64,000 bases of DNA, taken from positions 62,001-126,000 of the forward strand of contig JAYPEI010000003.1 of NCBI GenBank assembly GCA_038125665.1, given 5' to 3'. This document shows positions 51,213 through 59,150 of this stretch, in pieces. Both the position numbers and the translations under genes were made by a program. Positions within the stretch are counted from its first letter, which is position 1. Each line of letters starts with the position of its first letter. The notes under the pieces are model-generated. The model was not told where the DNA came from and did no database searches. It worked only from the letters and a program-made list of their open reading frames with translations. This stretch comes from CAILUG01 sp038125665 (lineage in GTDB: Bacteria > Pseudomonadota > Gammaproteobacteria > Pseudomonadales > Pseudohongiellaceae).

Positions 51213-52256
51213 TTATGATTTAGATACAAAATCTTTGATCGCACGCACAATAATTCCGATATCTTCTCCTTTTATATCTAAATGAGTCACCAACCGAATT
51301 GTTTCTTCAGGATCTACAAGAATATTGTCTTGCGCCAGTTTCATGGCCAAAGCTTTATGATCTCCTTGCTTTAATTTAAAGAAAACCATGTTTGTTTGGA
51401 CTTGCTGAATATTTATCTCTATTTCAGGCAACTCTGCCAGCGCTAATCCCAAAGCCCTTGCATTTGCATGATCCTCTGCCAAACGCTCGATGTTATGTTT
51501 TAAGGCATAAATTCCTGCTGCGGCCAAGAAACCAGCCTGTCTCATACCTCCTCCAACCATCTTTCTCCAGCGACGTGCTACCTTGATAAACTCTTTTGAG
51601 CCAGAAAGCACCGAGCCTACTGGTGCTCCAAGTCCTTTGGAGAGACATAAGGAAATAGAATCGAAAGGTTTAGCTAGCTCAGCGATGTCTATACCCAGAG
51701 CGACCGCCGCATTGTACAACCTAGCACCATCAAGATGTGTATTTAGTTGGTGTGCTCTCGCCATGGCACATGCTTCTTGAAGATAAGCAACAGAGATCAC
51801 CTTGCCATAAACTGTGTTTTCTAGAGATAAGAGACGCGACCGCGCAAAATGGACATCGTCAGGACGGACTGCATTATCAATTGCTGAAATAGGTATGGAG
51901 CCATCTTGTTCGACTGGAATAATTCGTGGATGAATTCCTCCTAATGCGGAGGCACCACCTGCTTCATATTTGTAAGTGTGGTAATCATTACCACAAATAT
52001 ACTCATCCCCTCGTTGACAGTGAGAAAGAAGAGCAACTAGATTTGATTGAGTTCCCGAAGCAACATAGATTGCATCTTCTTTTCCAAGCCTAATTGCTAC
52101 TTCAGCTTCCAAAGCTTTGACGCTGGGGTCATCACCCCAAACATCATCTCCTACAGAAGCAGTTGTCATCGCTTTAAGCATGGAGGTGCAAGGACGAGTC
52201 ACAGTATCACTGCGTAAATCTATATGCTGTTCTCTATCGCGCATAAATCGAGTCAT
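51213..52256 (-). CDS. ltaE: Low-specificity L-threonine aldolase
   Basis: PLP enzyme cleaving L-threonine/allo-threonine to glycine and acetaldehyde. HIDLRSDTVTRP near the N terminus, LDGARLYNAAV, and the PLP Lys in SLCLSKGLGAPVGS identify it. I start at ATG 52256 (347 residues), with GAGA six bases upstream; the frame continues to an ATG at 52283 with no ribosome site. It lies 125 nt after leuA-like, same strand. Confidence 0.92.
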   Translation of the reverse strand: MTRFMRDREQHIDLRSDTVTRPCTSMLKAMTTASVGDDVWGDDPSVKALEAEVAIRLGKEDAIYVASGTQSNLVALLSHCQRGDEYICGNDYHTYKYEAGGASALGGIHPRIIPVEQDGSIPISAIDNAVRPDDVHFARSRLLSLENTVYGKVISVAYLQEACAMARAHQLNTHLDGARLYNAAVALGIDIAELAKPFDSISLCLSKGLGAPVGSVLSGSKEFIKVARRWRKMVGGGMRQAGFLAAAGIYALKHNIERLAEDHANARALGLALAELPEIEINIQQVQTNMVFFKLKQGDHKALAMKLAQDNILVDPEETIRLVTHLDIKGEDIGIIVRAIKDFVSKS

Positions 52257-52381
52257 AAGTAATCTCTTATAAGCATTAACCATAAGCTGAAGATCAAAGG
52301 TAAGGCCTATTGTTCATGAACCAAAAGGATATAACTTTTTCAGCACGTGGTGAACAGGACAAAAAACTTGATTAAGTCGAT

Positions 52382-53950
52382 TTATAAGGTTTGTGTGTGA
52401 AGTCTGGTATTAATCATCCTAATAGTAGCCAAGACTGCTGCATAGACTTGGTTAGCATGAACACCACGAGTTCTTAAATTCCTAGGCTCACTCATCCAAG
52501 TGATGGTACATTCTGTAAGTGCACCAGGCTTACCCCCTTTGGGTATGCGCACACTATAATCTATTAGTTCAGGCATTGAGAAATCGATTTCAGTCAGAAT
52601 GCTTTTCAGCGCTGAAATAAAAGCATCGTAGCCGCCGTTGCCATGCCCCTCTCTCTCATAAGTTTTACCATAGATTTCAACACTTAGCCTAACTTGAGAA
52701 AGTTTTGTGAAATGACTATTAATTTGACAATCAAGCAACTTGATATATTGATAATCATTGCTTTCTAATACATCTGCAATGATAAAAGGTAAGTCATCTG
52801 CAGTGATAGTTTCTTTGGAATCACCGAGTAAAACCACTTCAGCCAGAACTTTTTTCAAGCTCTCATCAGACAAAGAAATTCCCAGTTCCTCAATATTTTT
52901 TAAAACAGAGGCCTTGCCACTTAGTTTGCCGAGCGCATAGGTTCTCTTGCGGTCAAACCGGTCAGGACTTAACTGGGTCTCATACAACCCCCCTTTTACA
53001 TCTCCATCGGCATGAATACCTGCAGTCTGCGTGAACACATCTGCGCCAAGTATAGGCATATTAGCGGCAATCCATTTACCAGAAAAACGCTCAACCATTT
53101 TACTTACCTGAGCAAGACGAGATTCATCAATCGCCGTTGATATCTGCATTTTGTCCTTAAGCACCACTGCTAGTTCTGCTAAGGATACATTCCCTGCACG
53201 CTCACCTAAACAATTCATTGTGCAGTGTAAGTTTGCGATACCAGCTTCTACCGCTGCTAGGCAATTTGCTGTCGCTAATCCATAGTCATTGTGAGGATGG
53301 AAATCAAATGTGACCTGAGGAAAACGTTGCTGCATATCTTTCATCGCATTATAAACCTCTAGCGGACTCATAACTCCCAAAGTATCAGGCAACATAAAAT
53401 GATCAATGCCGAGGTGACTCAAAGCTTCCATCAGAGCATAAACATAAGCTTGGTCATCTTTGTACCCATTAGACCAATCTTCAAGATACGTATTTAGGAA
53501 TAACCCTTTGGACTGTGCATAATCAACAGTAGCTTGAATATCATGAACATGCTGTTCCAAGGTTTTACCTAATTGTCCATAGCAATGTTTTGCCGAACCT
53601 TTTGTTAGAAGATTTAGTACCTTTGCTCCGGCACCAATCATCCAGTCAACTGTATACTTGCCATCAACAAAGCCTAGAACCTCGACTCGCTCTAGCATAT
53701 TTTGGCTAGCTGCCCAGTCTGTAATTGCACATACTGCATCTTGTTCACCGCGTGATACACGTGCAGAAGCAACTTCAATCCGGTCAACGTGAAGTGTTTC
53801 CAACAAGGCTTGGGCTAATGTGAGTTTTTCGCCCGCAGCAAAACTGACTCCCTGTGTTTGTTCGCCATCGCGCAGAGTAGTGTCCATCAGTGCAACATAG
53901 TCGGGCAGCCCTATGCCTTTGGCTTCTGAATTCAGTGCTGTGCGTTTCAC
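52382..53950 (-). CDS. LeuA-like 2-isopropylmalate/citramalate synthase, Bacteroidetes type
   Basis: HMGL-like acyltransferase of 522 residues. Core motifs: LMDTTLRDGEQTQGVSFAAG, DFHPHNDYGLATAN (metal His), NCLGERAGNVSLAEL; from about residue 395 a LeuA-type regulatory domain (GNGGYDAFISALKS). The sequence style (VDRIEVASARVS, NTYLEDWSNG, LPDTLGV) is that of the distinct LeuA-like clade I associate with Bacteroidetes, not the canonical proteobacterial LeuA. Product could be isopropylmalate or citramalate; not decidable here. Start GTG at 53950 with only a distant AAGGA. A terminator-like hairpin and a promoter lie directly upstream. Confidence 0.88.
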   Translation of the reverse strand: MKRTALNSEAKGIGLPDYVALMDTTLRDGEQTQGVSFAAGEKLTLAQALLETLHVDRIEVASARVSRGEQDAVCAITDWAASQNMLERVEVLGFVDGKYTVDWMIGAGAKVLNLLTKGSAKHCYGQLGKTLEQHVHDIQATVDYAQSKGLFLNTYLEDWSNGYKDDQAYVYALMEALSHLGIDHFMLPDTLGVMSPLEVYNAMKDMQQRFPQVTFDFHPHNDYGLATANCLAAVEAGIANLHCTMNCLGERAGNVSLAELAVVLKDKMQISTAIDESRLAQVSKMVERFSGKWIAANMPILGADVFTQTAGIHADGDVKGGLYETQLSPDRFDRKRTYALGKLSGKASVLKNIEELGISLSDESLKKVLAEVVLLGDSKETITADDLPFIIADVLESNDYQYIKLLDCQINSHFTKLSQVRLSVEIYGKTYEREGHGNGGYDAFISALKSILTEIDFSMPELIDYSVRIPKGGKPGALTECTITWMSEPRNLRTRGVHANQVYAAVLATIRMINTRLHTQTL

Positions 53951-53968
53951 TTATGTGGTATTCCTTAG

Positions 53969-53990
53969 AAAAAAACCGCCATTTGGCGGT
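53969..53990 (-). terminator. Terminator-like hairpin in front of leuA-like gene
   Basis: On the minus strand ACCGCC (53990-53985 side) pairs with GGCGGT (53980-53975 side) around a 4-nt loop, followed by seven T residues. It fulfils the criteria for an intrinsic terminator yet lies only 19 nt upstream of the GTG start of the leuA-like gene, and no minus-strand gene ends just before it. See the finding on promoter-proximal hairpins. Confidence 0.7.
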
Positions 53991-53997
53991 CGTAGTA

Positions 53998-54025
53998 AGT
54001 ATGGAGCTTTACTCAGGAAAGTCAA
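53998..54025 (-). promoter_or_regulatory. Candidate sigma-70 promoter for leuA-like gene
   Basis: On the minus strand TTGACT (54025-54020), 16-bp spacer, CATACT (54003-53998). The expected transcription start near 53991 coincides with the first base of the hairpin described above. Confidence 0.45.
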
Positions 54026-54065
54026 GAGGTACAATGTGCAAGCCTATGTTCACCAAGGTAAATTT

Positions 54066-54572
54066 ATGCAGCAAGTAAACCCTGAAAACTCTGAGAAGAA
54101 GACCGTACTAAGCAACTCAGAAAACCACTTAGTTAGTGCTCCACTTTGGCGCCGGCTGGCCGCTATGATTTATGACTCCTTTCTACTATTTAGCATCTGG
54201 ATGGTAGTCGGTTTTGCTGTGCTTTGGTCTTTTGGTATAGACCAAATCCATTCATCAGAGGTTGATCAGATTGTGCTAAATCCTCTTATAAAATGGGTCT
54301 TATTTAGCGCTATGCTGACTTCAACCTGGTTATTTTTTGGCTTCTTTTGGACTCACTCGGGACAAACTTTAGGCATGCAAGCTTGGCGCATTCGAGTGCT
54401 AACGCTCAATGGGGATCCGCTTAATTGGCGACAAAGCACTCTACGCATTCTCTGCTCCCCAGTCTCTATGTTGTTGCTAGGAGTAGGCTACTGGTGGGCA
54501 TTAGCTCACCCTGATGGGCATAGTTGGCCAGATCTTATTTCCAATACTGCGATATACCGAGCCCCTGCCTAA
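54066..54572 (+). CDS. RDD-family inner-membrane protein
   Basis: 168 residues from ATG 54066, with AAGG eight bases upstream; the open frame reaches back into leuA-like and is not used. RDD signature Arg-Asp-Asp appears as RRLAAMIYDSFLLF (Arg and Asp conserved). Three hydrophobic segments (about 42-62, 82-104, 139-155). The later block QTLGMQAWRIRVLTLNG is typical for the family. Some RDD proteins are Na+/H+ antiporters or membrane-modification factors; the function here is unknown. Divergent from leuA-like. Confidence 0.85.
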   Translation: MQQVNPENSEKKTVLSNSENHLVSAPLWRRLAAMIYDSFLLFSIWMVVGFAVLWSFGIDQIHSSEVDQIVLNPLIKWVLFSAMLTSTWLFFGFFWTHSGQTLGMQAWRIRVLTLNGDPLNWRQSTLRILCSPVSMLLLGVGYWWALAHPDGHSWPDLISNTAIYRAPA

Positions 54573-55157
54573 TACGGTTGAGTTTTAGGGCTTTTATAGT
54601 TTCAAATCAGCAGTACAGGACTCTTGTTTATTAAGATTCTAGTATCGACCAATTTAAGGCATTTTTTTTAATCCATCAGGGCTAGACGAAGCATTGAAAC
54701 TAAAATAGTCATCAAAGTGGTTTAATGATTTGCAAAATAAGAAGCGATGAATATAGAAACCAAATTGAATCTACAAGTATAAGAACTGATCAGACATCTA
54801 AAAAACATCATATCTATTCTTATTATGTTGATTTACTCATTGAGTTACCTGCCTTCAACAAATGGAGAATTTTTTGGTTATCTATTGATGATAGATGTCT
54901 AGTGATCTTTCTCGATTTCTTAGCGATCCCCCTTCGCCCACTTCTTTAACTGTATGCTTCTCTCAAACTGTTAGGCAGCATCAAGTAGAAAGGATCAATT
55001 AATAAAGAACCTCTTTCTTATCTCCAATAAATACCAATCCTTGTTTATTGAACTAGAGCATCACTTTCTTATCAGGGAATCGTTCGAGGAGTTTATGCAA
55101 GCATTGAATCTTTCAAGCAATAAAAAAAGATTTTAGGAATTCTGATTAATACTACTT
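54573..55157. other. Intergenic region between convergent RDD gene and lptG
   Basis: 585 AT-rich bases without a supported gene. A 74-codon ORF (54725-54949) has no ribosome site and no recognisable composition. No hairpin followed by a T tract is visible for either flanking gene, though both genes end here. Confidence 0.45.
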
Positions 55158-56345
55158 TTAACTTGCTCGTCTTAATATTATGACAGCCAAGGTAGCAGTG
55201 AGCATAATTGGAAGTACGGCTATCAAGACTGGAGTCAGTTCAAGCAAAAGGCCAAGCGAATAGCAGAGTCTTTGCACCAAACTAAAAACGATGCCAGCAG
55301 AGATTGCAGAAAAAAGTCTCCCTCCCATATTTGCCCCACGAAGAGGCCCAAAGATGAATGAGGCAGCAAGCACTACCAAGGTAGCTGTAGTAAACGGTTG
55401 AAACAGTTTCTGCCATAGTCCTAGGTACAACTTACGTGCATCTTGGCCTTGTCTTTCATAACGCTTGGCGACTCTATAGAGTTCACCCAAGGGCATAAGA
55501 TCTGGCTGAAGAAAATTAACTTTTAGTAAGTCAGGGCTCAAATCAAGTTGCCATAATTGCGACTCATCTTGTCGACTGCTAGCTCTCTGCAGGCCCTCAT
55601 CACCGTATTCAAAGAGTCGCTGCGTTACTTGTGTTAACTGCCACTTATCTGGTTGGACCAACTGAGTTTGTTCAGCAATATTAGGAGTGCTAAACCTAGA
55701 GAACTCTGAATAGAGAGTTTGTTTTATGGGTTGATCATTGGAAGATATAACTTCAGTATTTCCGCTCATATAAGTAGCGGACTCTGCTGATAAATCAAGG
55801 GTCAAACGCTTTTCGTCATCGAACTGTAAAAACCGTACACCGAGAAGCCCACCTGTGGGTGTTATAGCGTTAAAGTGCATAAATACATTGTGATTTCGTA
55901 CCCAATGCCCTGTCGCTGAAAATCCAACAGTTTCATCTTTTGCTTGAGCTCGTAGAATAACAGCTTTAGTCTCTAGAACTGGAACCACCCACTCACCGAG
56001 AGCTAATCCCAAAAACATCAGCAAGACTGCTGGACGTAACGCCGCCCCCACTAACTTAGGTAGTGTTAATCCTGCAGTTTGCATGGCAACTAATTCATTA
56101 TTGGCAGCCATTCGGCCTAAACCCACTAAAGAACCAATCAAAGCCACAAATGGTAGCAGATCATACAGATGCCTTGGGAAAATCATAATTACATACTTCA
56201 AGGCCATCCAGTTATTATAGGCACCTCGTGTATTTCCCTGTTCATCAATAGCACTCAGCAAAAAATCCAGAGAACACAAAGCAAGAGCCACCAGTATAGT
56301 AGAGTGCAGCACTTCACGACTAATATGGTTTTTTAATATTCTCAT
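55158..56345 (-). CDS. lptG: LPS export ABC transporter permease LptG
   Basis: Inner-membrane permease of LptB2FG, extracting LPS for transport to the outer membrane. YjgP/YjgQ family: three N-terminal and three C-terminal hydrophobic segments around a large periplasmic domain (about residues 125-300). The N-terminal ILKNHISREVLHSTI and the coupling helix ANNELVAMQTAGLTL are family-typical. 395 residues, longer than E. coli (360). ATG at 56345, 4 nt after lptF. Confidence 0.94.
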   Translation of the reverse strand: MRILKNHISREVLHSTILVALALCSLDFLLSAIDEQGNTRGAYNNWMALKYVIMIFPRHLYDLLPFVALIGSLVGLGRMAANNELVAMQTAGLTLPKLVGAALRPAVLLMFLGLALGEWVVPVLETKAVILRAQAKDETVGFSATGHWVRNHNVFMHFNAITPTGGLLGVRFLQFDDEKRLTLDLSAESATYMSGNTEVISSNDQPIKQTLYSEFSRFSTPNIAEQTQLVQPDKWQLTQVTQRLFEYGDEGLQRASSRQDESQLWQLDLSPDLLKVNFLQPDLMPLGELYRVAKRYERQGQDARKLYLGLWQKLFQPFTTATLVVLAASFIFGPLRGANMGGRLFSAISAGIVFSLVQRLCYSLGLLLELTPVLIAVLPIMLTATLAVIILRRAS

Positions 56346-56349
56346 TTTG

Positions 56350-57519
56350 CTACTTTTTAAAAGCTAATATGCTTGTTTTTTTCATTACTGAAGATTGGCT
56401 ATGCTGATGCCACAGCCAAGCACTTATCACTAGCATAACTGAGTGAGTAGCTAAAAATCCTGGCAAAGCTGGTAGGATTTGCTGGCTAGCCAAATCCCGC
56501 ATACTCATCAATAAGGCAAAATAAACTAAATAAAATAACATTGCTGGCAAAACCCGAGAAAAATGACCATCTCTAGGTTGAGTCTTGCTAAGCGGAACTG
56601 CAATCAATAGAACAACAGGGAAAATGATGATCAGAGATATTCGCCAAAAAAGTTCTGTTTGCTGAGGGACGGACCATCCATTGAGTAACTCTCCAAGACC
56701 CTGTGCTTGTTCCGGCAATACAGTTTCTAACTGCAAGCTGCGTTGAGGAAGAATCAAACTCATCTGCTCAAAACTGATAAGATTAATGCCCCCATTAACT
56801 GACGAATTTTTTTCTGGGTCTACCATTGAAGGGTTTACGGTCAGTCCTTGAGTCAATGTCCCGTCTTGAAAAACTATCAAGCGTCTGCCCTCTCTTTCCA
56901 CCATATTTGCTGAGTTCGCCATGATTATTTGGTCATCACGACTATCGTACAAAAACACATTCTCAAGCATGGCTGCTCCCTTTATGAGATCATCGCTTTG
57001 TTCAAAGTCCATCGAAGATGGACGGATACGCTTCTCTGCATAAGTTACCCTCTGCCCACGACTCATCGATTGAAAGATGCCGGGAGTTAGCACATCAAAT
57101 TCATTAAGGTGCTCCTGCTCTTCTAAGAGAAGTGCCGTATTGCGCATCCCTGCTGGTGACAAGTAGAGAGTCATGGCTAAATTAACAAGCATCAAAATTA
57201 AAGCAGTTAGGCTGCAAATTCTTAAAACACGTGCTTGACTCACGCCTACAGCTTGTATAACTGCCATTTCATTTTCTGAATACATGCGTCCAAGAGTCAT
57301 AACAAGGGCTAACAGAAAAGCTAAAGGCAACACTACTTGCAGAAGATCTGGTGACCGATAAAGAAGGAACAACACTAAAGAGCTAGTTTCAATTTCACCC
57401 TGAGCCGCTGCAAGCAAATGTCGAGAAAGACGCGTAACAAGAGATGCAGTCAAGAGGACGAGACTAATGGCTAGAGAGGCTAGTAAAAGTTGGCGATTAA
57501 TATATCGAGATAGAATCAT
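56350..57519 (-). CDS. lptF: LPS export ABC transporter permease LptF
   Basis: Partner permease of LptG. LSRYINRQLLLASLAI at the N terminus, coupling helix YSENEMAVIQAVGVS near residue 95, six hydrophobic segments and a periplasmic beta-jellyroll region. 389 residues. ATG at 57519. Divergently transcribed from pepA across a 96-bp region, the standard lptFG/pepA arrangement of gammaproteobacteria. Confidence 0.95.
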   Translation of the reverse strand: MILSRYINRQLLLASLAISLVLLTASLVTRLSRHLLAAAQGEIETSSLVLFLLYRSPDLLQVVLPLAFLLALVMTLGRMYSENEMAVIQAVGVSQARVLRICSLTALILMLVNLAMTLYLSPAGMRNTALLLEEQEHLNEFDVLTPGIFQSMSRGQRVTYAEKRIRPSSMDFEQSDDLIKGAAMLENVFLYDSRDDQIIMANSANMVEREGRRLIVFQDGTLTQGLTVNPSMVDPEKNSSVNGGINLISFEQMSLILPQRSLQLETVLPEQAQGLGELLNGWSVPQQTELFWRISLIIIFPVVLLIAVPLSKTQPRDGHFSRVLPAMLFYLVYFALLMSMRDLASQQILPALPGFLATHSVMLVISAWLWHQHSQSSVMKKTSILAFKK

Positions 57520-57548
57520 AGTGAAATTCTATCTGGCCGAGCCCACTT

Positions 57549-57577
57549 TTGGCGAATTTTTCCATCATGATTATAAT
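57549..57577 (+). promoter_or_regulatory. Probable sigma-70 promoter for pepA
   Basis: TTGGCG (57549-57554), 17-bp spacer, consensus TATAAT (57572-57577) in the pepA-lptF intergenic region. The -10 lies in a symmetric ATTATAAT and could also serve lptF on the other strand, although no matching -35 is obvious there. Confidence 0.55.
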
Positions 57578-57615
57578 GCTTCACATATCTTACCTATGAT
57601 CTAGAGGAGTTAACT

Positions 57616-59085
57616 ATGGATCTTATCATTAAAACTAGACAACCATTGAACTTAAGCAGTTCTTTGCTGGTAATCCCAGTTCTTCTTCAAGAATGCACTC
57701 AATCCCTGGGTCAGCGAATTAATCGACAATTACAAAAACTCATGGCGGATGGAACATTCACGGGATCCTTCGGTGATACCCTACTTTTGCCAGAGGTTAG
57801 TGACATTCGGGCTGCCAAAGTGCTTTTTTTGGGTTGTGGCCCGCGTAAAGAACTCAACCTAAAAAGATTTGGTCAGCTTAGCTCACTCTTGTTGCGTTCT
57901 ATACACAAATACAATGTCAAGGATTCGGCAATCATGATAACTGAATTGTCTTCTGCTATCCTTAGCGAAGATCGTATGGCTGAACTCATTTATCGTGCTT
58001 CTGAAGTTGAATCATATCGGTATAAGCAAACACTCTCTCAAAAACCAACTCCTGTGGCATTACAAAAACTCACTGTCATAGTCTCTCAAAATTCTCGCGC
58101 AGCAGTAAAAAAACTGGCAGCCATTGGTAAAGCAACAGGTGCTGGAATGAATGTAGCTCGCGAACTTGGCAATCTTCCAGGTAACCTATGTACACCTTCT
58201 TATTTGGCAGAAAAGGCACAAATGCTTGCCAAACGTAACAAAGCATTAACAACAAAAGTCCTAGGCGAAACTCAAATGAAACGTTTAGGCATGCATTCGC
58301 TGCTCAGCGTCGGAAATGGGAGTAAAGAAGAGTCATGTTTCATCATTATGGAATACAAAGGAACAAAATCTGAAACCAAGCCTCATGTTTTAGTTGGCAA
58401 GGGGATTACTTTTGATAGCGGCGGTATTAGTATCAAACCAGGAGCTGGCATGGATGAAATGAAATATGACATGTGTGGAGCCGCTTCAGTTCTTGGCGTT
58501 ATGTCTGCACTGTGCGAACTTGCTCCGCCCATTCATGTCATTGGTGTAATTGCGTCAGCAGAGAATATGCCAAGCGGGTCAGCCACCAAGCCTGGTGATG
58601 TAGTGACCAGCATGAGTAAACAAACAATCGAAATTCTCAACACAGATGCTGAGGGTCGTCTAGTCTTGTGTGACGCCCTGACCTATGTAGCTCGCTACAA
58701 ACCAAAATCGGTTATTGATATTGCTACTCTCACTGGGGCATGTATTGTTGCCCTAGGATCGGTAGTGAGTGGTTTAATGAGTAATGATGATGCTCTGGCT
58801 GATTCACTCTATCAGAGCGGTTTAGATGCTTTTGATCCAGTTTGGCGTCTACCCATATGGGATGAATACCAAGAGCAGCTAAAAAGTAACTTTGCAGACA
58901 TGGCTAATATTGGTGGGCCGAAAGCTGGAACTATAACTGCCGCATGCTTCTTATCTCGTTTCACCAAACAATATCGTTGGGCTCACCTGGATATAGCAGG
59001 TACGGCATGGTTACAAGGAGCTCAGAAAGGTGCAACAGGAAGACCAGTGCCTCTATTATTGAATTACCTGCTTAATTCTAAATAA
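57616..59085 (+). CDS. pepA: Leucyl aminopeptidase (cytosol aminopeptidase, M17)
   Basis: Two-metal aminopeptidase; in E. coli also a DNA-binding accessory factor. Catalytic Lys in GKGITFDSGGISIKP, metal Asp/Glu and Arg in NTDAEGRLVLCDAL (family signature). N-terminal macro-like domain, C-terminal catalytic domain from about residue 180. 489 residues. ATG with GAGGAG six bases upstream. In many relatives holC follows; here valS comes after 65 nt. Confidence 0.96.
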   Translation: MDLIIKTRQPLNLSSSLLVIPVLLQECTQSLGQRINRQLQKLMADGTFTGSFGDTLLLPEVSDIRAAKVLFLGCGPRKELNLKRFGQLSSLLLRSIHKYNVKDSAIMITELSSAILSEDRMAELIYRASEVESYRYKQTLSQKPTPVALQKLTVIVSQNSRAAVKKLAAIGKATGAGMNVARELGNLPGNLCTPSYLAEKAQMLAKRNKALTTKVLGETQMKRLGMHSLLSVGNGSKEESCFIIMEYKGTKSETKPHVLVGKGITFDSGGISIKPGAGMDEMKYDMCGAASVLGVMSALCELAPPIHVIGVIASAENMPSGSATKPGDVVTSMSKQTIEILNTDAEGRLVLCDALTYVARYKPKSVIDIATLTGACIVALGSVVSGLMSNDDALADSLYQSGLDAFDPVWRLPIWDEYQEQLKSNFADMANIGGPKAGTITAACFLSRFTKQYRWAHLDIAGTAWLQGAQKGATGRPVPLLLNYLLNSK

Positions 59086-59150
59086 GTTATACTTTGTAAT
59101 TTTGCGGCAAAATCGCACAAAACTCCGATTTTCAAGAGCAGTATATTACT

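Noticed and set aside
54725..54949. 74-codon ORF on the plus strand in the RDD-lptG interval
   Set aside because: No ribosome site, no domain or membrane pattern, AT-rich intergenic composition; could not be supported as a gene.
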